Of a DNA stretch of 14,474 bases, positions 7,260 to 14,474 are shown one piece after another (position 1 is the first letter of the stretch; each line of letters begins with the position of its first letter). The translations under genes were made by a program, and so were the position numbers. The stretch is from ZC4RG30 sp031424095 (lineage in GTDB: Bacteria > Pseudomonadota > Gammaproteobacteria > Steroidobacterales > Steroidobacteraceae), in NCBI GenBank assembly GCA_031424095.1, contig JANPGU010000329.1, forward strand, positions 1-14,474, in the 5' to 3' direction. The notes below the pieces were generated by a model. It saw only the letters and a list, made by a program, of their open reading frames with translations, did no database searches and was not told the DNA's origin.

Positions 7260-8034
7260 CCGGATAGCCTTCGGCGGTGCGCGGCGCATCCACCTTGCTG
7301 ACGTAGTAAACAACCGGCGGCAACTGGTTGCGATCAGTGGTGACTTCGTGCGGCAGGCGCAGGCCCGCATAGCCTGCCGCGGGCCGGAACATGTCGGAGA
7401 TCAGCACCGCGTAGCGACCATTGCGCAGGCGTTCGGCGGCCTGCTCATTGCTTAGCGCGGTATGTACGGCGAAACCCATCTGGCGCAGAACGGCAATTTC
7501 CCGCTGGTTCTGGTCCGGGTGGTCATCGACCCACAGTACGCGCTGGGTGACCGCCGTGCCGGGCAGTAGCGCGAGTGCCAGCGCGAGAACACTCAGCGAT
7601 ATCACCCCACGCGTACTGCGGCTCGGCACCGGAGCACGAGTGAGCAAGTGGATCGCAGGTTCTGCGCAAGCTGCGGGCTGGTGATCGGCGCGCGGCGATT
7701 GCAGCAGGCGATAGCCGCGCTTGGAAACTGTGTCGATGTAGCGTGGCTGGCGCGCGTCATCGCCCAGTGCCAGGCGCAGTGCGCGGATCACGCGAGCGAG
7801 CACGCCATCGACTACCACGCGACCCTGCCACACGTCGCCAAGCAACGTATCGCGCGACACGGTCTGGCCGGCGCGGGAAGCCAGCGCGCACAGCACATCC
7901 ATCGCCTTGGGTTCGAGTCGCAAGACCTCGCCGCCGGCCAGCGGTTCGAGGCGGTTCAGGCCCGGATGCACGCGCCAGTCCCCCAGCAAGAAGGGGTCGG
8001 TCAGCGCCAGAGGGGTGTCCTGCAGATCCTGCAT
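7201..8034 (-). CDS. Membrane winged-helix regulator with C-terminal receiver-like domain
   Basis: A 277-aa protein. Residues about 14-112 are an OmpR/PhoB-type winged helix of the ToxR/CadC class (GDWRVHPGLNRLEP, LEPKAMDVL, VSRDTLLGDVW, IRALRLALGDD, YIDTVSKRGYRL), so it should bind DNA in the cytoplasm. A basic linker leads to a single hydrophobic segment at about 143-163 (ISLSVLALALALLPG). From 165 on comes a receiver-like domain: VLWVDDHPDQN with Asp170/171, VLISDM with Asp214 at the phospho-acceptor position, YYVSK with Lys247, and a C-terminal VTSRPRELFAIV. By normal one-pass topology that domain would be periplasmic, which is odd for a receiver. ATG 8034 is preferred over the longer frame (to 8175) because it begins just before the wing domain. 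It is divergent from the decayed rhtB-like gene, and its 3' end overlaps the lipoprotein gene by 59 bases. Confidence 0.82.
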   Translation of the reverse strand: MQDLQDTPLALTDPFLLGDWRVHPGLNRLEPLAGGEVLRLEPKAMDVLCALASRAGQTVSRDTLLGDVWQGRVVVDGVLARVIRALRLALGDDARQPRYIDTVSKRGYRLLQSPRADHQPAACAEPAIHLLTRAPVPSRSTRGVISLSVLALALALLPGTAVTQRVLWVDDHPDQNQREIAVLRQMGFAVHTALSNEQAAERLRNGRYAVLISDMFRPAAGYAGLRLPHEVTTDRNQLPPVVYYVSKVDAPRTAEGYPVTSRPRELFAIVRDLMATR

Positions 8035-8040
8035 GCAGGA

Positions 8041-8049
8041 AAGATAGCA
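8041..8049 (-). promoter_or_regulatory. Possible extended -10 element for the regulator gene
   Basis: On the minus strand TGCTATCTT (TG-n-TATCTT) lies just upstream of ATG 8034. If used, transcription would begin at or within a base or two of that ATG, giving a leaderless mRNA; no good Shine-Dalgarno is seen at the site, which fits. The match is short and could be chance. Confidence 0.2.
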
Positions 8050-8127
8050 AAAGCCGGGTGGACCCGGGAACCGTTCGGGTGCTGGAGCGGCCACAAACCG
8101 TCTGTCGCTGGCCCGGCGGGCGGACAT

Positions 8128-8157
8128 TTGCAGTCCCGGTATGCTGTTGCCGATAAC
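8128..8157 (+). promoter_or_regulatory. Possible sigma-70-like promoter for the rhtB-like remnant
   Basis: TTGCAG (8128-8133) and GATAAC (8152-8157) are separated by 18 bases in the 150-bp divergent spacer. The ATG at 8185 follows, with GGAGA at 8168-8172 as a distant Shine-Dalgarno. Both hexamers are weak, so this is a guess by position. Confidence 0.2.
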
Positions 8158-8184
8158 CACGATGGCTGGAGACAAGTTCGCCCC

Positions 8185-8657
8185 ATGCCAACGCTTTCAG
8201 ACCAGATCGTATTTTCGCTGGTCGCGCTCGCGATGGTTCTCACGCCGGGTCCGAACACTATCTATTTCATTTCCCTGAGCGGTGCGGCGTTGGGTTTTGT
8301 GTTTTGTATGCTCTGCGCAGCGTTCGGCATCACGGCATTTGTCATGACGTTGCCTCTGGCCTATGACGCCTTGCGGCTGGCGGGAGCGTATTACCTGCTC
8401 TATCTCGCGCGGCAGGTGCTCAGGCCAGGCGGACGGGCACCGTTCCAATTGCGCAATCTGCAGACCGATTCGCCACGACGCCTGTTCCTGCTGGGGCACT
8501 TCACCAAATTGCTGAATCCGAATGCTGCTTTGCTCTATCTGTCGCTGTTGCCCCAGTTCATCGATCCGTCGCGAGGCAGTGTGCTCATCCAGCGGTGCTG
8601 ATGGGGACTGTCCTCGCCGGGTTGGCCCTGCGCATGGCAACGGAGGCGCGACGCTAA
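8185..8657 (+). pseudogene. Decayed LysE/RhtB-family amino-acid exporter
   Basis: Starts like a normal RhtB-type exporter (MPTLSDQIVFSLVALAM, TPGPNTIYF), with the family's Gly-Pro-Gly-Pro-like TPGPN motif in helix 1, and later has YYLLYLARQVLRPGG and YLSLLPQFIDPSRGSVL. Two pieces are missing relative to the usual roughly 205-residue family. After IYFISL the sequence jumps to SGAALGFVF, lacking the usual basic cytoplasmic turn and part of helix 2 (about 15-20 residues, in frame). After GSVLIQ the frame breaks and stops at 8599-8601. The family's typical C-terminal end, MGTVLAGLALRMATEARR, is present in another frame from ATG 8601 to TAA 8655-8657, so about 50 residues of helices 5-6 are gone. 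The 139-residue product to 8601 would lack those helices and is unlikely to transport. The comparison is to the family as remembered, not an alignment. Confidence 0.75.
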
Positions 8658-8673
8658 AGTTTTCTGCGGCCGT

Positions 8674-10437
8674 TCAACGCGCAGCGCTACGCCCGACAAA
8701 ATCCTCCATCACTGTCGCGCGCAGCAGGGCAGGCGGCAGCAGACCCTGGTTCAGCAGGAAGTCGTTGTAGGCCTGGCGATCGAACTTTTCGCGCATGGCC
8801 AGCTGCGCCGCCTGGCGCGTCTCCATGATCCGCTGGTAGCCATAGAAATATGACGTCGCCTGGCCCGGCGAGCGAAACACATAGCGCTGCATTTCCTGCG
8901 TGGCCATGCCTTCCGAATACACCACCTCCTGCATAAGGAAGTCTTTTACCTGCTCCGGCGTGAGCTGGCCCAGGTTGACCATGGGATCGAGGAAGGCGCG
9001 CGCCGCCCGGTGCAGGCGCATCTGCAGCGTGATGAGCTGGCCGTCCAGCGGCTCAAAGGGCTGCATCTCGGCCTCGGCATACAGGGCCCAGCCTTCGACG
9101 TTCACACTGTTGAAGGCGAACACAGCGCGTGCAGTCGAGACACCGGATTCGAGCATGCGCGCGAACTGCAGCTCATGCCCGGGGCGCGCCTCATGCGCGG
9201 TCAACGTCCAGGTGGCAGCCTGGTGCGTGAAGTCGTCGAAGGCCAGCGCCTTGCCGGTGGCATCCGGTGACATGCCGGTGGTGAGTACGAACTCGCCATA
9301 TTCGCCGGTGTTGCCGATCAGCCGCGGTGGATCCATGTGCGGCGCCGGTTGCTGCGCATTTTCGGCCGGCGTTGCCAGCCGGATCGATGCGGCCCGGTCG
9401 GGCAGCGTGACGATGTGCTGTTCGCGCACGATGGCCTCGATCTGGCCGAGCCGCGAGCGGTACAGCGCCATGACGTCGGCCGCTGGCACCTGCTGTTCCT
9501 TCAATTTGCGGATCACCGCACGATAGTCGCGCTCACTCCAGCCACGCTCCTGCGCGAGCAGACTCGCTGTGATCGTCATCTGATTGCGGATCTCGGCAAA
9601 CGACGTCAGAGCGCGCGCCACCAGTTCTTCGGCGGGTATGTCCACCCCGTACTGGCGCAGGTTATTGGCATAGACTTCCGGTGGCAGGCGGTGGTCCGCG
9701 CGCGCGCGCGGCAGCAGGTCGCTTTTCAGCCAGTTGTTGTAGCCGGTGAGCTGGCGCTCGAGCACTGCAAAGCGCTGCTCCCAGCCTTGCAACTGGCTGT
9801 CGGCGAGCAGGTCGCGGATGCCGGCGATCATGGTCGGTGCATCGTTGATGACCTTGCCGATCTCATCGACATAGGGGCCGAGCAGCGAGCGATCGGCCTT
9901 GATGCGCGCCAGGGTGAGTTCCTTGGCGAGCTCACCGACCGGCCGGAAGCCCTTGGTGGCTCCGATGTACTTGTCGAGGCGGATCAGCAGCGCCCGCTGG
10001 CGCTGCGGTGGAATACGCGGATCAATGGTCTGCTGTACCACCCGGAACACCATGCCGACGATGTTGTAGAACGGGATGAAATACTTGCGGTCGAGGCGGG
10101 CCGAGGTCAGCTCGTCCTCGGCCGACTGGCTCAGAATCTGCAGATCCTGCCGCACGCGTCGGTCGGTCTCGGTGACGGCGCGGCGGCGATACTCGGCAAT
10201 GACCTTCTGCAGGTCACGGCGGTTGGCTTCGTAGGTATCCCGCGAATAGTCGCTGATGGCATCGTCGTAGCCTTCCACGCCCAGTCTGCTGGCGCTTTCG
10301 GGCGAGTATTTGGCCTCTACCTCCAGCAACAGCTGGGCATTCTGGTTGCTGCGGGTCACCCAGGGTTGCTCCGCAGCGCCGGACGCAGCTGCGAAACAGG
10401 CTATTGCAATGGGCAGCAGGCAGTTTCGGTGTTTCAT
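8674..10437 (-). CDS. Exported DUF885-family putative metallo-hydrolase
   Basis: A 587-aa protein with a Sec signal peptide (MKHRNC, core LLPIAIACFAAAS, cleavage near GAAEQ) and the DUF885 architecture: a long, mostly helical N-terminal region and a C-terminal core holding the conserved AHEARPGHELQ (414-424; His415, Glu416 and His421 resemble a zinc-peptidase site) and VEGWALYAE (447-455; Glu448 could be a further ligand). QAYNDFLLNQGLLPP near the end is also in family style. Members are usually annotated as uncharacterised periplasmic proteins, some as dipeptidase-like; the reaction here is unknown. The length is normal and the frame intact. It is the last gene of the minus-strand operon, 22 bases after the RND permease stop, with AGG six bases before ATG 10437. 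Its stop faces the rhtB-like remnant 16 bases away. Confidence 0.85.
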   Translation of the reverse strand: MKHRNCLLPIAIACFAAASGAAEQPWVTRSNQNAQLLLEVEAKYSPESASRLGVEGYDDAISDYSRDTYEANRRDLQKVIAEYRRRAVTETDRRVRQDLQILSQSAEDELTSARLDRKYFIPFYNIVGMVFRVVQQTIDPRIPPQRQRALLIRLDKYIGATKGFRPVGELAKELTLARIKADRSLLGPYVDEIGKVINDAPTMIAGIRDLLADSQLQGWEQRFAVLERQLTGYNNWLKSDLLPRARADHRLPPEVYANNLRQYGVDIPAEELVARALTSFAEIRNQMTITASLLAQERGWSERDYRAVIRKLKEQQVPAADVMALYRSRLGQIEAIVREQHIVTLPDRAASIRLATPAENAQQPAPHMDPPRLIGNTGEYGEFVLTTGMSPDATGKALAFDDFTHQAATWTLTAHEARPGHELQFARMLESGVSTARAVFAFNSVNVEGWALYAEAEMQPFEPLDGQLITLQMRLHRAARAFLDPMVNLGQLTPEQVKDFLMQEVVYSEGMATQEMQRYVFRSPGQATSYFYGYQRIMETRQAAQLAMREKFDRQAYNDFLLNQGLLPPALLRATVMEDFVGRSAAR

Positions 10438-10459
10438 GGAGACCTAAAGAAGAGTGGCG

Positions 10460-13400
10460 CTAGTGCGCGGTTGCTGCTGCACGTGATCCGCCCCGGCTCA
10501 CCAGCCGGAACAGGAAGCGCACGAACAGCAAGGTAAGCAATGCTTCGCCAAGAGTGAGCAGGAAGCCCAGTGCTGCACCACGCTGTTCGGAGCGCCGCCT
10601 GAACTTCGCCACCGCCCGGTCGCGCGACAGTTCGATGCTGTCGTAGAAAGTGGGAACGACCAGCAGTGTGAGGAAGGTGGAGGTGATGGTGCCGCCGATG
10701 ATGGCGACCGCCATGGGCCGATAAAACTCGCCGCCTTCCCCCATGCCGATCGCTACCGGCATCATGCCGGCGATCAGCGCGAAGGTGGTCATCAGGATGG
10801 GTCGAAGACGCTGGTGTCCGGCACTCATCAAGGCCTGCTCGCGCTCCACACCACGCGCCTCCTCCTTGCGCGTGCAGTCGAGCAGCAGGATGGCGTTCTT
10901 GGCGACCAGGCCCATCAGCATGATCACGCCGATCAGGCTCATGAGGTTCAGCGAGCCACCCGTGGACAACAGTGCCAGCACTACGCCAATCAGCGACAGA
11001 GGCAGCGAAATCATCACTGGCAGTGGTGCCGTAAATGAGCCGAACTGCACCACCAGCACCAGGTACATGACGGCAATGCCCATCAGCAGTGCCGAGATCA
11101 TCTCGCTGAAGATTTCCTCCTGATCCTGCGAGGCACCGCCCAGCGACACGCCAAAACCGGTGGGGAAATCGATCTTCGCGGCGATTTTCTTGGCGTCGGC
11201 GGTGACCTCTCCGGACCCCCGACCCTGAACATTCGCCGAAACCGACACGGTGCGCTTGCCGTCCAGGTGTTGGATGCTCGCCGGACCCTTGTCCATCGTG
11301 ATCTTCGCGATCTGCTCCAGCGGCACCAGCATGTTGCTGCCGCCTACGGCCACGGGCAGGCGTTCGATGTTCGAAGCATCGACGCGGTCGTCGGGATGCA
11401 GGCGCACGGCCACATCGCGCGATTCACCGGTGGGATCGACCCAGTCGCCCACTTCGACACCGGCGAACGCCACGCGCAGCGCCTGCGCGGCATCGTCAAC
11501 GGAGATGCCCAGCTGGTTGGCGAGGCCGCGATCCAGCTCGATGCGAAGTTCGTCCTTAGGCTCCTGTTCCGATAAACCTACGTCCACCGCGCCAGGAACC
11601 TTTGCAAGTTCGTTCAGGAAATCGGCAGTGATCTCCATCAGGCGGCGTGAATCGGGGCCATAGAACTGGATCTGCACGGGTTTCTGGGCGCCGTTGTTGA
11701 GATCGTCGAGCACGATGTATTCGGAGCCGACCAGCTGCCTGAGCTTGGCACGCATTGCCTCGGCCACCTCGCTGGCGCTGCGGTTGCGTTCGCTCTTGGG
11801 GCCAAGGTCGATATACACACGACCGCCGCCAGCGTTCACGTTGGTGCTGGTGGCCCTGGTCTCCGGCAGCTGCCGCGCGAGCTCGGCAGCTCTCTCCACC
11901 TTGCGCAGCTTGTACTGCAGGCTGGCGCTGGACGGCGCATTCACCTGCACGGCGATCGTTTCACCATCGGTCTTGGGCAGGAAGTCGGTACGACCCAGAG
12001 TACCTTGCAGGGTGATGGCGCCCGCAAACGTTGCCAGTGCAATCAGCGCCATCCAGATGCGGTGATGCAGCGCCCAGGCGATCACGCTGCTGTAGCGCGT
12101 GGCCTGCTGGTCGAACCAGTGATTGAAACGCGTGAGCACGGTGCCGACCGGGCCGCGCGGCATCTTCTCGTAGCCAGGCGGGTCACCCCAGTAGGCCGAC
12201 ATCATCGGATCCAGCGTGAACGAGATGAACAGGCTCACCATCACCGACGTGGCGACGGTGATTGCGAATGGCCGGAACCACTCACCCGCCACACCGCCCA
12301 TGAAGGCAACGGGCACAAACACGGCCATGATCGAAAAAGTGGTGGCGGCCACCGCAAGGCCGATTTCGGCAGTGCCATTGCGTGCCGCCGTGACCCGATC
12401 CTCACCGCGCTCCAGATGCCGCACGATGTTTTCGCGCACCACGATGGCGTCGTCGATCAGCACGCCAATGGCCAGCGACAGGCCCAGCAGTGTCATGAAA
12501 TTGAGCGTGAAACCTGCCAGCCACACGGCGATGAAGGCCGCAATGGCCGAGGTGGGCAGCGACAGGGCGGTGATCAATGTGGAACGCCAGGAATTCAGGA
12601 AGGCGTAAACCACGAAGATCGTGAGGCCGGCGCCGAGGATCAGCGCTTCGATAACGTTGTTGAGCTGTTCGCTGGAGGTCTTGCCGTCATCCTGCGTGAC
12701 GCTGAGCGTGGTGCCCGCAGGCAGCGTTGTCTGGATGTCCTTCAACATGGCGCGCACATCTGCCGCCACAGACACCGTGCTGGCATCGCGTGAGCGCGTG
12801 ATCGACATGCCAACGTTCGGATGGCCATTGCGCAGGCTGTAGCCAGATTGCTCGGCGAAACCGTCCTGCACGACGGCCACCTGGCCCAGGCGCACCATTT
12901 CATCGCCACGGCGGCGCAGCACGATGTTCTCGAACTCGCGCGGGGATTCGATGCGCCCGACCAGACGGATGTTTTGTTCGTCGAGTTCGCCCTGCACACG
13001 GCCCACCGGTGCGGTGGTGTTCTGCCGGCGCAGCGCGTTCACTACTTCGGCCACGGAGATGTTGTATTCACGCAGCTTCTGGGCGCGCAGCAGCACCGAG
13101 AGTTCGCGCCGCAGCGAGCCGTTCACGTCGACTGATGACACGCCATTGATGGCGCGGAAGCGGTCCGCCAGCTGATCTTCGGCCAGTCGCGATATTTCGG
13201 CCAGTGACTGCGTATCGGAAGCCAGCGACAGCTGCAGCACCGGTTCAGCAGATGGATCGGCGCGGAACAACACCGGCTCGCGCATCTCGAGCGGCATCTT
13301 GTAGCGGACGGTGGCGATGGCGTTGCGGATCTCGTCAGCCGCTTCCACCATGTTCTTGTGGAAGCCGAAAATGACAATGATCTGCGCCCGGCCTTCCGAC

Positions 13401-13651
13401 GCGTTCGAGCGGATTTCGCTTACCTGCGGAATACTCTGCAGCGGCTTTTCGACGCGGTTGATGATTTCCCGCTCGACGGCCTCAGGTGACGCACCCGGAT
13501 AGGGGATGTTCACCACCAGCACCGGCTGCTGCACGTCCGGGATGGAGTTCACGCGCAGGTTCTTGATCGCGAGCAACCCCAGGCACATCAGCACGATGAT
13601 GATGGCCACAGTGGTCACGGGCTGCCGGATGCTGAAGTTGGAAAGGAACAT
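10460..13651 (-). CDS. RND multidrug efflux permease (HAE1/AcrB-type)
   Basis: A 1063-aa inner-membrane proton/drug antiporter expected to act as a trimer with the adjacent adaptor and an outer-membrane channel. The N-terminus FSIRQPVTTVAIIIV (TM1) is followed by the first porter domain (NIPYPGASPEAVEREI). TM2-TM6 run from about 334 to 487 and include the proton-relay pair Asp400-Asp401 (GVLIDDAIVV, TM4). A second porter domain spans about 550-850 (RTDFLPKTDGE, GRVYIDL). TM8-TM12 run from about 851 to 1006 with the relay Lys918 (GLVAKNAILL, TM10) and LRPILMT before TM11. The key ion-path residues are intact. After TM12 there is an unusual tail: a basic stretch (FRRRSEQR) and a further hydrophobic segment at about 1026-1049 (LGFLLTLGEALLTLLFVRF). 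The start lies 3 bases after the adaptor stop, so translation is coupled. Drug range cannot be read from sequence. Confidence 0.93.
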   Translation of the reverse strand: MFLSNFSIRQPVTTVAIIIVLMCLGLLAIKNLRVNSIPDVQQPVLVVNIPYPGASPEAVEREIINRVEKPLQSIPQVSEIRSNASEGRAQIIVIFGFHKNMVEAADEIRNAIATVRYKMPLEMREPVLFRADPSAEPVLQLSLASDTQSLAEISRLAEDQLADRFRAINGVSSVDVNGSLRRELSVLLRAQKLREYNISVAEVVNALRRQNTTAPVGRVQGELDEQNIRLVGRIESPREFENIVLRRRGDEMVRLGQVAVVQDGFAEQSGYSLRNGHPNVGMSITRSRDASTVSVAADVRAMLKDIQTTLPAGTTLSVTQDDGKTSSEQLNNVIEALILGAGLTIFVVYAFLNSWRSTLITALSLPTSAIAAFIAVWLAGFTLNFMTLLGLSLAIGVLIDDAIVVRENIVRHLERGEDRVTAARNGTAEIGLAVAATTFSIMAVFVPVAFMGGVAGEWFRPFAITVATSVMVSLFISFTLDPMMSAYWGDPPGYEKMPRGPVGTVLTRFNHWFDQQATRYSSVIAWALHHRIWMALIALATFAGAITLQGTLGRTDFLPKTDGETIAVQVNAPSSASLQYKLRKVERAAELARQLPETRATSTNVNAGGGRVYIDLGPKSERNRSASEVAEAMRAKLRQLVGSEYIVLDDLNNGAQKPVQIQFYGPDSRRLMEITADFLNELAKVPGAVDVGLSEQEPKDELRIELDRGLANQLGISVDDAAQALRVAFAGVEVGDWVDPTGESRDVAVRLHPDDRVDASNIERLPVAVGGSNMLVPLEQIAKITMDKGPASIQHLDGKRTVSVSANVQGRGSGEVTADAKKIAAKIDFPTGFGVSLGGASQDQEEIFSEMISALLMGIAVMYLVLVVQFGSFTAPLPVMISLPLSLIGVVLALLSTGGSLNLMSLIGVIMLMGLVAKNAILLLDCTRKEEARGVEREQALMSAGHQRLRPILMTTFALIAGMMPVAIGMGEGGEFYRPMAVAIIGGTITSTFLTLLVVPTFYDSIELSRDRAVAKFRRRSEQRGAALGFLLTLGEALLTLLFVRFLFRLVSRGGSRAAATAH

Positions 13652-13654
13652 GGG

Positions 13655-14474
13655 CTACTTCCCGGGCAGCTGCGCCGCCTGTCCATCGTGCAGGGTGCTG
13701 CTGGGATAGCGCAGCACGGCATCGCCTTCGGCCAATCCCGCGACCACGGCGTACTCACCGCTGCGCGGATCGCGCTCGCCGAGTTTGAGCGCGGTCTTCT
13801 GCAGCTTGCCACCCTTCACCAGCCACGCGAACGCGTTGTCGCCGTCGCGGACGACCATGCTGGCGGGCAGGGCGAAGCCCTCTTTCTGGCTGGTCTCGAC
13901 CCGACCCTCGGCGTAGAGCCCGGAGATTCCTGGCTGTTGCTGGCCCTGGGCGAAACTCACCAGCACTTCCACCTGACGTGTGGTCGCATTGGCCGTGGGA
14001 TTCACGCGCGTGATCGTGCCACGAAATTCCTGGTCGTTGAAGCCATGCACTCGAAACGAGACTGTTTGTCCCGGGTGCACCGTACCGATGGTGTCGGCCG
14101 AGATGAAGCCCTCGAAGCGCAGGCTGCCCGGATCGATGACCTTGAGCAGTTCCTTGCCGATCTGCGCGGTGTCGCCGGCCGAGACCTGACGATCGCTGAC
14201 GATGCCATCGAAGGGGGCGCGCACCATGGTGCGCTGCTGCTGCTGCTGCGCCGCGACCAGCCGGCTCCTGGCCGCATCGCGGTCACTTTGTGCGGCGTTG
14301 CGGCGAACTTCCGCATCCTCCAGTTGTTGTACTGAAACCAGACCACCTTCACGCAGTTTCGCGAGACGTTCGTACTGGCGCTGTGCCTGGTCGTAGGCCT
14401 GCGCTGCGGTCTGCGCCGCAGTGCCGGCCGAAGCCAGGGTGTCCCGGATCGACGTGTCATCGAGTTGCACAAGC
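13655..14474 (-). CDS. RND periplasmic adaptor (membrane-fusion protein), 5' end cut by window
   Basis: The last 272 residues of an HlyD/AcrA-type adaptor that links the inner-membrane permease to the outer-membrane channel. Visible in order: the end of the first lipoyl half (LVQLDDTSIRD); an alpha-helical hairpin with coiled-coil character (YDQAQRQYERLAKLREGG, VQQLEDAEVRRNAAQSDRDA, with a run of five Gln from a CTG/CAG tract); the second lipoyl half (VRAPFDGIVSDRQVSAGD); a beta-barrel (FEGFISADTIGTVHPGQTV, GTITRVNPTAN, TTRQVEV); and a membrane-proximal domain (FALPASMVVRDGDNAFAW) ending at GQAAQLPGK. The N-terminal signal or lipid anchor and the promoter lie beyond base 14474. The GTG at 14470 is an internal valine and not the start. 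The hairpin is short, as in adaptors of the compact kind. Confidence 0.9.
   Translation of the reverse strand, partial: LVQLDDTSIRDTLASAGTAAQTAAQAYDQAQRQYERLAKLREGGLVSVQQLEDAEVRRNAAQSDRDAARSRLVAAQQQQQRTMVRAPFDGIVSDRQVSAGDTAQIGKELLKVIDPGSLRFEGFISADTIGTVHPGQTVSFRVHGFNDQEFRGTITRVNPTANATTRQVEVLVSFAQGQQQPGISGLYAEGRVETSQKEGFALPASMVVRDGDNAFAWLVKGGKLQKTALKLGERDPRSGEYAVVAGLAEGDAVLRYPSSTLHDGQAAQLPGK

Noticed and set aside
8063..8079. CCCGGG / TTCGGG imperfect hairpin in the divergent spacer as an operator
   Set aside because: Two of six pairs are G-T, and winged-helix ToxR-type proteins usually bind direct repeats; too weak to support a site.
9696..9711. Alternating CG run (about seven CG steps) in the DUF885 gene, Z-DNA prone
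   Set aside because: It encodes Pro-Arg-Ala-Arg-Ala in frame and is explained by codon use in a GC-rich gene; no regulatory context.
9337..10536. Open frame of 399 codons on the plus strand opposite the DUF885 gene
   Set aside because: It is antisense to an intact exported protein with signal peptide and HE-PGH motif, and its translation shows no domain. It also runs into the permease gene.
12005..12793. Open frame of 262 codons on the plus strand inside the RND permease
   Set aside because: Its composition is His/Arg/Gly-rich and typical of antisense translation. The permease on the other strand is unambiguous.
14228..14246. CTG triplet tract near the right end
   Set aside because: It encodes a short Gln run in the adaptor's helical hairpin, which is common in such coiled coils; it is too short to call a functional repeat.

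Overview
The window is GC-rich and looks like a chromosomal segment of a Gram-negative proteobacterium. It encodes an RND efflux pump with its periplasmic adaptor, a lipoprotein with a lipobox, and a ToxR/CadC-type membrane transcription factor. The mix of families suggests a gammaproteobacterium of the Xanthomonadales/Nevskiales/Steroidobacter type, but this is an impression from protein style and not a phylogenetic result. No tRNA, rRNA, IS element, integrase or CRISPR array was seen.

Left part (1-5562, + strand): a glycan-assembly block. A 31-codon remnant of a LacI-type helix-turn-helix lies at the left edge. It is followed by a family-2 glycosyltransferase (154-1263), a tandem two-domain family-2 glycosyltransferase (1260-3785) and an ABC half-transporter of the MsbA/PglK kind (3808-5562). 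The genes are tightly packed: there is an ATGA overlap at 1260, and a 9-codon micro-ORF with ATGA overlaps at both ends bridges 3782-3811. The plausible joint role is building and flipping a lipid-linked sugar for a surface polysaccharide or glycoprotein.

Middle part (5563-8657): a 232-bp leader with small hairpins comes first. Then come a small exported protein with a perfect AGGAGG site (5795-6229) and a lipoprotein of the circularly permuted NlpC/P60 (YiiX-like) amidase fold (6234-7259). Convergent to them, with a 59-bp coding overlap, is a winged-helix/one-TM/receiver-like protein (7201-8034, - strand). Its topology would place a receiver domain outside the cytoplasm, which is the most unusual architecture in the window. 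Divergent from it is a decayed LysE/RhtB amino-acid exporter (8185-8657) with two apparent internal deletions, the second out of frame.

Right part (8674-14474, - strand): a three-gene operon read right to left. It holds an RND periplasmic adaptor (5' end beyond the window), a 1063-aa HAE1-type RND permease 3 nt downstream, and an exported DUF885-type putative metallo-hydrolase 22 nt further on. The permease has an extra hydrophobic C-terminal segment. No outer-membrane channel gene is in view.
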